Shown: piece by piece, positions 45,782 to 54,447 of the stretch
Layout of the letters: each line of letters starts with the position of its first letter
Position numbering within the stretch: the first letter of the stretch is position 1
Assembly (NCBI RefSeq): GCF_026283945.1
Contig: NZ_JAPDPC010000001.1
Span: 186,001 to 250,000, forward strand
Reading direction: 5' to 3'
DNA: 64,000 nucleotides
Origin: Dyella humicola
GTDB taxonomy: Bacteria; Pseudomonadota; Gammaproteobacteria; Xanthomonadales; Rhodanobacteraceae
The notes under the pieces: model-generated
Seen by the model: the letters and a program-made list of their open reading frames with translations, nothing else
What the model was told of the DNA's origin: nothing
The model's database searches: none
Translations under genes and position numbers: made by a program

Positions 45782-47352
45782 GGAGCGGCGTCGTCGTAGA
45801 AGTGGGACAGGTCGACCTTGGTCTGTTCAAGCGACTTCTGGTCCAGGTAGATCATATGACCCGAGGGATAGAAGCCGAACGAGATGTTCTTCAGATGCGC
45901 CGGTTCCAGGCCCAGGTGCGAGAGATCGAACTCGGTGGCGTAGAACGGCGTGGCGAGGTCATAGTAACCGTTGGCCGAGAACACCTTGAGGTGCGGATTG
46001 CGGCGCATGGCGTCGCCGAGGTCGCTACCCACGTACGTGGCCTGGGTCCAGCCGCCGCTGTTCTTGCGCTTCCAGTCCCAGCTCTTGCCGATCACCCCGT
46101 AGTTGTTGGGAAGGTACGGACGGTCTTCGGTGAACTTCAGCTCGTTGGCAGCGTACGCGTTGAACGTGGCCACATAGGCGCCGGTGATGGCATCGCTGGC
46201 GGTATCGCCGTCGGGCGTCTCGCCGGCGGCATCCGGGTCGATGCCTTCGAAACGGCCGTCCAGGCGGCCGACCGTGCGCCGATCGTCACGCATCAGTTCC
46301 TTGCGGAAACGGCTGGGGCCGATACGCAGGTTCGCGTCCTTGATGTACTGGGGCGACAGGCCGAGATACTTGCTCAGCTGGTTGGCGACGCGGTCGCGCT
46401 CAGCCGGGTCGATGGCATCGCCCTTGGCCAGCGCCAAGGTGTAATCGCCTGAAGCAAAGCGGCGCACTTCCGCCAGGAACGTGCCGATATCGGCCGGCTT
46501 GTTCGGCACCTTGTTGTGGTACCAGGCGATCGCCGCTTCGGTCGGCAGGTTTACGATATAGCCGTGATCAATGCCGGGGGCGGCGACGGTGAAGTCGAGG
46601 ATCGACGACATCAGCACGATGCCGTTGAGCTCCATGCCTTTTTCCTGCAAGGCCTTCGCCAGCACGGCGGAGCGCGTGGTGCCGTAGCTCTCGCCAAACA
46701 GGAACTTGGGCGAGTTCCAGCGGTTGTTCTGGCTCACGTAGCGGTTGACGAACTTGCTGAAGGCATCGGCATCCTGGTCGACGCCGTAGAAGTCCTTGCC
46801 CTCGGCCTTGCCCACCAGCTGCGAATAGCCCGTGCCCGGCGCATCGATGAACACCAGGTCGGTCTTGTCGAGCAGGCTCTGTTCGTTGGGCACCGTACGG
46901 TACGGCGCCGGCGGAATAGGCTTGTCACCCTCGTTGGCCACGCGCACCGGGCCATAGGAGCCCATGTGCAACCACATGGACGACGAGCCGGGGCCGCCGT
47001 TGTAGAAGAACGTCACCGGGCGCTTGCCACCCTTGCCGCCGTCCATCGTATAGGCGACGTAGAAGAAGCTCACCGTGGGCTTGCCCTTGTCGTCGCGGAT
47101 CAACATCGTGCCCGCGGTGGCCTTGTAGTCGATCGTGCGGCCGTTGATCTTGATGCTGTGCTTGGTCGTTACCGCGCGCTCGGCCGGAATGGGCTGCTCA
47201 TCCGAGGCAGTCTTGTCGGCCTTGTCCGCGTCTTTCTTGTCGGCCTGCGCCTTGGGCGCGTCCTTGCTGTCGGTGTCGGCCGCGTGCAGCGGCAGGGTGC
47301 CCAGGGCCAGCACGGTGGCGAGGGCGAGCGAAGTGAGTGCGTAGTGGCGCAT
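45778..47352 (-). CDS. Serine carboxypeptidase-like S10 peptidase, copy 1
   Basis: The ATG at 47352 follows GGAGACG and opens a signal peptide (MRHYALTSLALATVLALGTLPLHAA), giving 524 residues. A Lys/Asp/Ala-rich low-complexity linker covers about 27-60. S10 motifs: oxyanion NGGPGSSS (about 118), nucleophile GESYGTTRS, the Asp in GYYDLATP and the His in SGHMIY. It should release C-terminal residues from peptides in the periplasm. It is a paralogue of the next gene, lies 26 bp downstream of it, and overlaps the AcpA-like gene by 4 bp. Confidence 0.93.
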   Translation of the reverse strand: MRHYALTSLALATVLALGTLPLHAADTDSKDAPKAQADKKDADKADKTASDEQPIPAERAVTTKHSIKINGRTIDYKATAGTMLIRDDKGKPTVSFFYVAYTMDGGKGGKRPVTFFYNGGPGSSSMWLHMGSYGPVRVANEGDKPIPPAPYRTVPNEQSLLDKTDLVFIDAPGTGYSQLVGKAEGKDFYGVDQDADAFSKFVNRYVSQNNRWNSPKFLFGESYGTTRSAVLAKALQEKGMELNGIVLMSSILDFTVAAPGIDHGYIVNLPTEAAIAWYHNKVPNKPADIGTFLAEVRRFASGDYTLALAKGDAIDPAERDRVANQLSKYLGLSPQYIKDANLRIGPSRFRKELMRDDRRTVGRLDGRFEGIDPDAAGETPDGDTASDAITGAYVATFNAYAANELKFTEDRPYLPNNYGVIGKSWDWKRKNSGGWTQATYVGSDLGDAMRRNPHLKVFSANGYYDLATPFYATEFDLSHLGLEPAHLKNISFGFYPSGHMIYLDQKSLEQTKVDLSHFYDDAAP

Positions 47353-47378
47353 GGGGATCGTCTCCGGTACGGCGCAGA

Positions 47379-48920
47379 TCAAAGGTGGGTGGTGTTGTCG
47401 TAGTAGCGGGACAGATCGCCCTTGAGCTGCTGCAACGCCTCGGTGTTCAGGTAAATCATGTGTCCCGAGGGGTAGTACACGAAGTGCAGGTTGCCGCGCA
47501 GGGACGGCTCCAGGTTCATGTGCGACAGGTCGTACTCGGTGATGAAGAACGGCGTGGCGAAGTCGTAATAGCCGTTGACCGACAACACCTGCAGGTTCGG
47601 GTTGGTACGCATCGCATGCGCGAGATCACCCGCCACATACGCCGTGGGCAGCGGACGCTTGATGCCGGCCGCCTGGTGCTTCCAGTCCCAGTCCTTGCCG
47701 ATGTCACTGAAGGTCGGGCGATATTCCAGATCGCTGTGATAGTTCAGCTGGCTGGTGACGTAGTCGTGGAAGGCGGTGACGAATGCACCGCTGATGCCGG
47801 CATCCGAAGCGTCGTATTCCGGTGTCTCGCCAGCGGCATCTTCATCCACGCCTTCGAAGCGTGCGTCGTAGCGGCCCAGCGTGCGGCGTTCGTTGCGCAG
47901 CAGCTCCTTGCGGAAACGGGATGGCTCCACGCGCAGGTTCGCATCCTTGATGTAGCTCGCCGGCATGCCGGTATAGCTGGCCAGCTGGCGCGCCACCGCA
48001 TCGGCTTCGGCGGGCGGCAAATCCTGACCCTTGGCGAGTGCGGAGGCATACGGCCCACGCGCAAACGCACGCACTTCGTCGAGATAGGTCTTCAGGTCGG
48101 CCGGCTTGTTGGCGAGCTTGTTGTGATACCAGGCGGCGGCCGCGTAGCTGGGCACGTAGCCGACATACATCTCGTCGTAGCCAGGAATGCGCACGCCATA
48201 GTTGAGGATCGAGGACATCAGGATCACGCCGTTGAACGACATGCCCTTGTCCTGAAGTGCATCGACCAGGGCGGCCGAGCGCGTGGTGCCATAGCTTTCG
48301 CCGTAGAGGAACTTGGGCGAGTTCCAGCGGTTGTTGACCGTGACGTAGCGCTGGATCGCGCGCGAGAACGCCGAGATGTCCTGGTCGACGCCCCAGAAAT
48401 CCTTGCCCTCGGCCTTGCCGACGGGCCGTGAATAGCCTGCGCCGACCGCATCGATAAACACCAGGTCGGTCTTGTCGAGCAGGCTGTCGTTGTTGGGCAC
48501 GAGCCTGTACGGCGCGGGCGCCGTGGCCTGCGGGCTGGCCGTCTCGATGCGCACCGGCGCGAACGAGCCCATATGCAACCACATGCTGGAAGAGCCGGGG
48601 CCGCCGTTGTAGAGGAAGGTCACCGGACGCTTTTCGGCCTTGCCGTTGTCGACCGTGTAGGCCACGTAGAAGACGCTGGCCTGCGGCTGGCCCTTCTCGT
48701 CGCGGATGATCAGGTTGCCGGCCGTGGCCGTATAGGCGATCGAATGGCCACCAATGGTGACGTTGTGCTTGGTGCGCACGGCGCTTTCGGTGGTGGGTGC
48801 CTGGACGTCTTCATCCTTTGCGCTAGCGGCCTTGTCGGTGGGGGCGTCCTTGGCCAGCAGGGCGGTGCAAGGTGACAACACGAGACTGCCGCTCAGCAGC
48901 AGGTAGAACAGACGGCGCAT
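47379..48920 (-). CDS. Serine carboxypeptidase-like S10 peptidase, copy 2
   Basis: The preferred ATG at 48920 starts the signal sequence MRRLFYLLLSGSLVLSPCTALLA (513 residues). It has the same S10 motifs as its neighbour: NGGPGSSS, GESYGTTRS, an Asp in GYYDFATP and a His in SGHMIY. Compared with copy 1, the acidic/basic linker is much shorter. Tandem duplication followed by divergence is the simplest explanation. It is first in the set S10-S10-AcpA-like. Confidence 0.92.
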   Translation of the reverse strand: MRRLFYLLLSGSLVLSPCTALLAKDAPTDKAASAKDEDVQAPTTESAVRTKHNVTIGGHSIAYTATAGNLIIRDEKGQPQASVFYVAYTVDNGKAEKRPVTFLYNGGPGSSSMWLHMGSFAPVRIETASPQATAPAPYRLVPNNDSLLDKTDLVFIDAVGAGYSRPVGKAEGKDFWGVDQDISAFSRAIQRYVTVNNRWNSPKFLYGESYGTTRSAALVDALQDKGMSFNGVILMSSILNYGVRIPGYDEMYVGYVPSYAAAAWYHNKLANKPADLKTYLDEVRAFARGPYASALAKGQDLPPAEADAVARQLASYTGMPASYIKDANLRVEPSRFRKELLRNERRTLGRYDARFEGVDEDAAGETPEYDASDAGISGAFVTAFHDYVTSQLNYHSDLEYRPTFSDIGKDWDWKHQAAGIKRPLPTAYVAGDLAHAMRTNPNLQVLSVNGYYDFATPFFITEYDLSHMNLEPSLRGNLHFVYYPSGHMIYLNTEALQQLKGDLSRYYDNTTHL

Positions 48921-49065
48921 GCGAATTCCCCGGGCGACGATTGGATCGATGTAATGTCGTTGGAGTATGCGCATCGCGGTCCGCGCGCGACCGTGACAAA
49001 AGTACTGGGTGAGCCCGCGACCAAGGTCGCAGGTCTTTGCGCCTGTTTGAGTTCCTGCTTGGCTC

Positions 49066-49575
49066 TTAGTCCTGCAGCAGCGCGCGCCCGGCGTTCCACA
49101 TGGCGCGCGTCAGCGGTCGGTTCTCGTGGGGCGTCTGCAGCACCACCAGGGTGGTCGTGCTGATGCTGGCGTGGATCTTCAGCAGGCGGTCGAGCACGGT
49201 TTCCAGGTGCGCGATGGACATCGCCACCACGCGCAGCAAGGCCGAGTCTTCACCGGCCAGGCGGCGGCAGTCGAGCACTTCGGGGATGTCTGCCACCAAG
49301 GTGCCGACGCGTGCGCAGATACCGCCGTCGCAGCGCAGCCGGATCATGGCATCGATCTCGTAGCCGAGCTTGCGCGGGTTCACCACGGCTCGATAGCCAG
49401 TGATGATGCCCGCTTCCTCCAGACGCTTGACGCGCTCGGCCACGGCCGGGGCGGAAAGGCGCACCTTGCGTCCCAGTTCCGCATAACCAAGGCGCGCATC
49501 CTGCTGCAGGGCTTCCAGCAGTTGCCAATCCGTTACATCCCAAATCGGTTTCGATTCAAAGGTAAGTGCGTTCAT
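49066..49575 (-). CDS. Lrp/AsnC-family transcriptional regulator
   Basis: From the ATG at 49575 the 169-residue protein has the Lrp helix-turn-helix (LLEALQQDARLGYAELGRKVRLSAPAVAERVKRLEEAG) and an RAM/AsnC ligand-binding domain (residues about 85-160). It is divergent from an EamA exporter with 107 bp between starts, and an imperfect TTTCG-N8-CGAAA dyad lies at 49582-49599. By analogy to similar pairs it probably controls the exporter in response to an amino acid; the ligand is unknown. Confidence 0.92.
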   Translation of the reverse strand: MNALTFESKPIWDVTDWQLLEALQQDARLGYAELGRKVRLSAPAVAERVKRLEEAGIITGYRAVVNPRKLGYEIDAMIRLRCDGGICARVGTLVADIPEVLDCRRLAGEDSALLRVVAMSIAHLETVLDRLLKIHASISTTTLVVLQTPHENRPLTRAMWNAGRALLQD

Positions 49576-49682
49576 TGGACATTTCGTTCGTTGGCGAAAC
49601 ATCCGCATCGTACGCTGATCCATTATTCAAGCGCACCCGCCCTCCGACATACGATTTGCACGCTTTCCCACGGAACCTCCCC

Positions 49683-50606
49683 ATGCAAACCCCGGAACGC
49701 CTCGACGGGCGCGCCCTTACCTATATCGGCATCGCCCTGCTCACCTGGTCGTCCGCCTATGCCGCGATTGCCTACGCGCTGGCCTCGTTCACGCCCGGTG
49801 AAGTGGCGCTTGCACGCCTGGCCATCGGCTCGCTCTGCTTTGCCGTACTCCTGCTGGTGAAGCGGGTGCCGATGCCGGCGCGGCGCGACTGGCCGCAGCT
49901 GGCGCTCCTCGGTGTAATCGGCCTGACCGCCTACCATCTCTGCCTCAATACGGCTGAAACCCGGGTCGCCAGCGGCACGGCGGCGATCCTGATTTCGCTG
50001 GTGCCGGCCGCCACCGCGGCGCTGTCCGCGATCTGGCTGCGCGAACGCCTGTCACCGCGCACCTTGGTCGGACTCGGCGTGGCCCTGGTGGGCGTGGTGA
50101 TGGTGGTGCTGGCCAGCGGCAAAGACGTGAAGTTCGAGCCGATGGCGGCGCTGGTGCTGGTAAGCGTGTTGTCGTCGGCGATCTTCTTCGTGGGACAGAA
50201 GCCGTTGTTCGCGCGCAACAGCATGCTGGGCGTCACAGGTTTTACCTTCTTCGCCGGCATGCTGGGCACGCTGCCGTTTGGTTTGGGCTTGCCGCATGCC
50301 TTGACCGTCGCGCCCGCGTCACATATCTGGGCGCTGGTGTGGCTGGGTATCGCGCCAACCTTCATCGGCTATATCGCGTGGAACGCCGCGCTGCACCGCG
50401 CCTCCGCCTCGCAGGTCAGCAGTTTCATCTACTTCTCGCCACCGATCGCGGTGCTGATCGGCTGGGTATGGCTGGGCGAACGACCGGGCTGGCTGACCTT
50501 GATCGGCGGCGTGGTTACCGTGGGCGGCGTGGTGCTTGCCAATGCACGTCGCCGTGCGCCATCGTCCGCCGCACCGGTGACGACGACACCCGTCAAACAA
50601 CACTGA
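49683..50606 (+). CDS. EamA/DMT-family drug/metabolite exporter
   Basis: The ATG at 49683 fits the start of the first helix and gives 307 residues. Ten hydrophobic helices in two EamA repeats are evident, with family stretches AYHLCLNTAETRVASGTAAILISLVPAATA and AWNAALHRASASQVSSFIYFSPPIAVLIGW. This family exports amino acids, metabolites or drugs. The divergent Lrp-type regulator suggests amino-acid export. GST follows 6 bp later on the same strand. Confidence 0.93.
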   Translation: MQTPERLDGRALTYIGIALLTWSSAYAAIAYALASFTPGEVALARLAIGSLCFAVLLLVKRVPMPARRDWPQLALLGVIGLTAYHLCLNTAETRVASGTAAILISLVPAATAALSAIWLRERLSPRTLVGLGVALVGVVMVVLASGKDVKFEPMAALVLVSVLSSAIFFVGQKPLFARNSMLGVTGFTFFAGMLGTLPFGLGLPHALTVAPASHIWALVWLGIAPTFIGYIAWNAALHRASASQVSSFIYFSPPIAVLIGWVWLGERPGWLTLIGGVVTVGGVVLANARRRAPSSAAPVTTTPVKQH

Positions 50607-50612
50607 GACGCC

Positions 50613-51308
50613 ATGACCCAGTCGACGACCGCACTTTATATCGCCAACAAGAACTACTCTTCGTGGTCGCTGCGCCCGTGGGTGTTGCTGAGCGAGCTCG
50701 GCATTCCGTTCGAGGAACGTCAGGTGGCCTTCGACCAGGGTTCCAACTGGAGCCGCTTCCGCAGTTTCTCGCCCACCGGTCGCGTGCCCTGCCTGCAGGA
50801 TGGCGACACCGTGGTATGGGATTCGCTGGCGATCACCGAATACCTTGCCGAACGTCATCCACAGGTTTGGCCGTCCGATACGGCGGCCCGCACCTGGGCG
50901 CGTTGTGCCGCGGCGGAGATGCATTCCGGTTTCGCCACCCTGCGCGACCAATGCGGGATGAATTGCGGCATTCGCGTGCGCTTGCGTGACATCGGCTCGG
51001 CCCTGAAGGCGGATATCGTCCGTATCAATGAACTTTGGACCGAAGGCTTGGCGCGCTTTGGTGGCCCTTTCCTCGCGGGCAAGACGTTTACCGGGGTCGA
51101 TGCGTTCTTTGCGCCGGTAGCGTTCCGCGTGCAGACCTACGACCTCGCGCTGGATCGCCCCGCCGCGGAGTATGCGCAACGACTGCTGGCGCTACCGTCC
51201 ATGCGTCGCTGGTACGACGCCGCACTCGCCGAGACCTGGCGCGACCAGGCGCATGAGGAAGAAACGCTGCATTTTGGCGACGTCGTCGAAGACCTGCGCC
51301 AAGCCTAG
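50613..51308 (+). CDS. Glutathione S-transferase family protein
   Basis: The 231-residue protein has a thioredoxin-like N-terminal domain (YIANKNYSSWSLRPWVLLSELGIPFEE; the catalytic residue is likely Ser in NYSSWS) with the glutathione-binding GRVPCLQDGDTVVWDSLAITEYL, and an all-helical C-terminal domain (about 90-225). Such bacterial GSTs conjugate or reduce electrophiles using glutathione. It lies 6 bp after the exporter gene, so coexpression in detoxification is plausible. Confidence 0.92.
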   Translation: MTQSTTALYIANKNYSSWSLRPWVLLSELGIPFEERQVAFDQGSNWSRFRSFSPTGRVPCLQDGDTVVWDSLAITEYLAERHPQVWPSDTAARTWARCAAAEMHSGFATLRDQCGMNCGIRVRLRDIGSALKADIVRINELWTEGLARFGGPFLAGKTFTGVDAFFAPVAFRVQTYDLALDRPAAEYAQRLLALPSMRRWYDAALAETWRDQAHEEETLHFGDVVEDLRQA

Positions 51309-51330
51309 ATCGCGGGCCTGGGCTATCGCT

Positions 51331-51978
51331 TCAGACTGTGCCGGCGACCACCTCGCCGCGCCGGCGCGCCTGCCATCGGCCCATGGCGACCAGCACCAGT
51401 CCCACGGCGATAAACGCCAGCAGGACGAAACAGGCGTCGATCACCACCTGGACATAACCCAGCGTCGGGACGTCCAGGAACGGATAGGGATACCAGCCAT
51501 CGCCGGCGCCGCGTAGCAGCACGTAAAGGAAATACGCGGCGGGATAGCTTTGCCAGACCAGTACCTGCTGCCAGCGCAGGTCTCTCTTCGCTACGGCCAG
51601 CCACCAGTAGATGAGATACAACACGGGCATGATGTCATGCACGATCACGTCGGCCAGCAACTGCCAACCCTCGGGGTGCCACAGTCCGCGCAACATCACG
51701 TTGTAGATCAGGCCCACGATGGTGATGCTCATCGCCAATGCGGTCTTCACCCCGGAGCGCAGGAAAAATCGCGTGACCGCGCCGCGCGGCCCGATCGCAG
51801 TCGCGGTAAGCGCCGCTGCCACCAACAGGTTCGTCAGGATCGTGTAGAAGCCCAGCAACAACCACACCCCGGCGAGCAAGCTGCCAGCCTGACGAACGGC
51901 CATCCAGAACTGCAGCACCAGCCCGAACCAACCGAGCAGGGCGCCTAGCGTGGCAAGCGGGCGATAGGGTTGCGACAT
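51331..51978 (-). CDS. Pr6Pr-family (FAR-17a/AIG1-like) membrane protein
   Basis: From the ATG at 51978 the 215-residue protein shows six hydrophobic helices and the Pr6Pr pattern: FYTILTNLLVA (Asn/Thr after helix 2), HDIMPVLYLIYWWLAV (conserved HD) and YPFLDV. Animal relatives (AIG1) are threonine hydrolases of fatty-acid esters; the bacterial role is unknown. It is tail-to-tail with the GST gene and upstream of nothing obvious. Confidence 0.85.
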   Translation of the reverse strand: MSQPYRPLATLGALLGWFGLVLQFWMAVRQAGSLLAGVWLLLGFYTILTNLLVAAALTATAIGPRGAVTRFFLRSGVKTALAMSITIVGLIYNVMLRGLWHPEGWQLLADVIVHDIMPVLYLIYWWLAVAKRDLRWQQVLVWQSYPAAYFLYVLLRGAGDGWYPYPFLDVPTLGYVQVVIDACFVLLAFIAVGLVLVAMGRWQARRRGEVVAGTV

Positions 51979-52056
51979 GGATGGATCCGAGGCAAAGGCG
52001 TGGCAATCACACCACGGTGCCATTGCAGGATCCGTGATGATTGACGCGCCGCGGGA

Positions 52057-52812
52057 CTAGAACTTGTAGCCGCGGTGGATCGCCACGATGCCATTGGTGA
52101 GGTTGCGCACGTCGACGCGGCCGAAGCCGGCGCGCTCCATCATGCTCTTGAGCGTTTCCTGGTCCGGGTGCTTGCGGATCGACTCGGCGAGGTACTGGTA
52201 GCTGTCTGCGTCGCCGGCGAATAGCTGGCCGAGCTTGGGCAGCACCTTGAACGAATGGAAGTCGTAGAGCTTGCTGAAGAGGTCGCTCTGCACGCGCGAG
52301 AATTCAAGCACCAGCGCACGGCCACCGGGCTTGAGCACGCGGCAGATATCGGCCAGTGCCTTGTCCTTGTCGGTGACGTTGCGCAGGCCAAACGCCATGG
52401 TGACGGCGTCGAAACTGTTGTCGGGGAACGGCAGCGCCTCGGCATTGAGCTGGGCCCAGCGCAGGCCCGTGACCATGCCGCGGTCGGTCATGCGGTCGCG
52501 ACCGACGCCGAGCATGGCCGCGTTGATGTCGCCCACCACGATCTCGCCTTCCGTGCCCACCACGGGACGCAGCAAGGCGGCGATGTCGCCGGTGCCACCG
52601 GCCAGATCGAGCACGCGGTCACCGCGGCGTACACCGCTCACGCTGACGAAGTGGCGTTTCCACAGGCGATGGACGCCGAACGACATCAGGTCGTTCATCA
52701 GGTCGTAGCTGCGCGCCACCGAGGTGAACACCTGGCCGACCAGCTTCTGCTTGTCGGCGACAGGCACGTCGCGGAAACCGAAATGGGTGGTGTTGGGGTG
52801 CTGATCGCTCAT
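52057..52812 (-). CDS. ubiE: Ubiquinone/menaquinone biosynthesis C-methyltransferase UbiE
   Basis: UbiE methylates the benzoquinone (or demethylmenaquinone) ring with S-adenosylmethionine. The 251-residue protein has the signature [18 protein letters not shown], the SAM-binding [12 protein letters not shown] and the [24 protein letters not shown] region, all typical. In E. coli it is linked to ubiJ-ubiB; here the three are split by about 42 kb. Confidence 0.97.
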   Translation of the reverse strand: MSDQHPNTTHFGFRDVPVADKQKLVGQVFTSVARSYDLMNDLMSFGVHRLWKRHFVSVSGVRRGDRVLDLAGGTGDIAALLRPVVGTEGEIVVGDINAAMLGVGRDRMTDRGMVTGLRWAQLNAEALPFPDNSFDAVTMAFGLRNVTDKDKALADICRVLKPGGRALVLEFSRVQSDLFSKLYDFHSFKVLPKLGQLFAGDADSYQYLAESIRKHPDQETLKSMMERAGFGRVDVRNLTNGIVAIHRGYKF

Positions 52813-52844
52813 GCGTACATGGTAGCGGATCGGCGCCCCGAGCT

Positions 52845-52977
52845 CCTTCTCCCCTCCGGGGAGAAGGTTGGGATGAGGGGCGGGTGCTCGCCCAAACGCT
52901 TCAAAAGAGCCAACTCTGAACGGGCCTCATCGCAAGATTGACCCCTCACCCCGGCCCTCTCCCCTCCGGGGAGAGGG
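52845..52977. repeat. Composite GGGGAGAGGG inverted-repeat element
   Basis: Two hairpins, CCTTCTCCCC/GGGGAGAAGG (52845-52867) and CCCTCTCCCC/GGGGAGAGGG (52955-52977), flank a spacer with inverted GATGAGGGG and CCCCTCACCCC. It sits in the intergenic region between ubiE and the amidohydrolase. The same stem appears at 11355-11387. These repeats are common in xanthomonad genomes. Confidence 0.8.
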
Positions 52978-52991
52978 CGAAGTGGAGTGTC

Positions 52992-54347
52992 TTACAAGAC
53001 TTCCTTGCCTTCCTGCTTGTACACCACGCCGTCCTTCATCACGAAGTTGACCTTCTGCATCAAGGTGATGTCATCCAGCGGATTGCCCGGCACGGCGATG
53101 ACGTCAGCGCGGCGTCCGACGGCAATCTGGCCCAGTTCGTCCTGCTTGTGCAGCAGCTCGGCGGCGTGGGTGGTGGCGGCCTGCAGCGCATACATGGCGG
53201 GGATGCCTGCCTGCACCATGTACTGGAACTCCTTGGCGTTCTGACCGTGCGGATAGACGGCAGCGTCGGTGCCGAAGGCGATCTTCACGCCAGCCTTATA
53301 AGCTTTGCCCGCCGTGGCCTGGATGATCGGGCCAACCTGCATGGCCTTGGCCGCTACCTGCGGCGGGTAGTAGCCGGGTTTGGCGGCCATTTCCTGCACG
53401 TACTTGCCGGCGATGATGGTGGGCACGTACCAGGTGCCGTGTTCCTTCATCAGCTTCATGTCCTCGTCGTTCATGAAGGTGCCATGCTCGATCGAGTCGA
53501 CGCCGGCCAGCACGGCGCGGCGGATCGCCTCGGCACCATGCGCGTGCGCGGCCACGGTGAAGCCGTAGTCGTGCGCGGCGGTGACCACGGCCTTGATCTC
53601 CTCGATGGTCATCTGCGCGTTGTCGGCGCTGCTGCTTTCGTCGAGCACGCCGCCCGAGGGCATGATCTTGAGCAGGTCGACGCCGTCCTTGTAGTGCTGG
53701 CGCACCGCCTTGTAGGCATCCTCGGGGTTATTGATGATGCCGTCCTTGGCGTCCGGGTTGCCGGCCAGGGTCATGCGATAGCCATCGGTCGGGTCGGCAT
53801 GGCCGCCGGTGGTGCCGATCGGCTTGCCGGCGGTAAAGATGCGCGGCCCCGGCACGATGCCGGCGTTGATTGCGTTGCGCAGGGCGATGGATTCGTTGTC
53901 GCCGTCACCGACATTGCGCACGCTGGTGAAGCCGGCCAGCAGGGTGCGGCGGGCGTAGACGGTGGAGCGGATCGCGAAATCCGCGGTGTTCCAACGGAAC
54001 TGGTCGGTGTAGGCGGTGGGGCTGGTCTCGGAGGTCAGATGCGTGTGCGCGTCGATCAGGCCGGGCATGCAGGTGGCATCGGCCAGGTTGACCAGCGCAT
54101 AGTTGCCGCCGGCCGCCGTGGCGGCATCACGATAGGGTTTGTCGTCAATGGAGCCGGCGCGGATCTCCTTCACGCGGCCGCTCTCGATCACCACCGTCGT
54201 TTCGCCCAGGAGCTTGCCCGCGGCGGGATCGACCATGCGCGCGCAATGCAGCACGGTAACGTCATGGTTGGTGTGCGTGGCGTCGGCCGCGATGGCGGTC
54301 GGCAACGAAAGGGCGGCGGCAATAGCCAAGGCGACGCGTGCAGACAT
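52992..54347 (-). CDS. Exported amidohydrolase (imidazolonepropionase/prolidase-like)
   Basis: The 451-residue protein has a signal peptide (MSARVALAIAAALSLPTAIAA) and the metal-dependent amidohydrolase fold: N-terminal metal His in MPGLIDAHTHL (near residue 101), further metal ligands likely in AAHAHGAEAIRR and GVDSIEHGTF, and the late Asp in AFGTDAAVYPHG. Most close members act on small imide or dipeptide substrates. It is isolated between ubiE and plsB; the substrate is unknown. Confidence 0.92.
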   Translation of the reverse strand: MSARVALAIAAALSLPTAIAADATHTNHDVTVLHCARMVDPAAGKLLGETTVVIESGRVKEIRAGSIDDKPYRDAATAAGGNYALVNLADATCMPGLIDAHTHLTSETSPTAYTDQFRWNTADFAIRSTVYARRTLLAGFTSVRNVGDGDNESIALRNAINAGIVPGPRIFTAGKPIGTTGGHADPTDGYRMTLAGNPDAKDGIINNPEDAYKAVRQHYKDGVDLLKIMPSGGVLDESSSADNAQMTIEEIKAVVTAAHDYGFTVAAHAHGAEAIRRAVLAGVDSIEHGTFMNDEDMKLMKEHGTWYVPTIIAGKYVQEMAAKPGYYPPQVAAKAMQVGPIIQATAGKAYKAGVKIAFGTDAAVYPHGQNAKEFQYMVQAGIPAMYALQAATTHAAELLHKQDELGQIAVGRRADVIAVPGNPLDDITLMQKVNFVMKDGVVYKQEGKEVL

Positions 54348-54447
54348 GGTGAAGCTCCCCGGGATGAAGCAGCCATCTTATGGGCTGCGGCACCCGTGCG
54401 GAGGCGTGACTTCCGTCACCCCTCCGCGGTTTTCACGGGAGCTTCCC

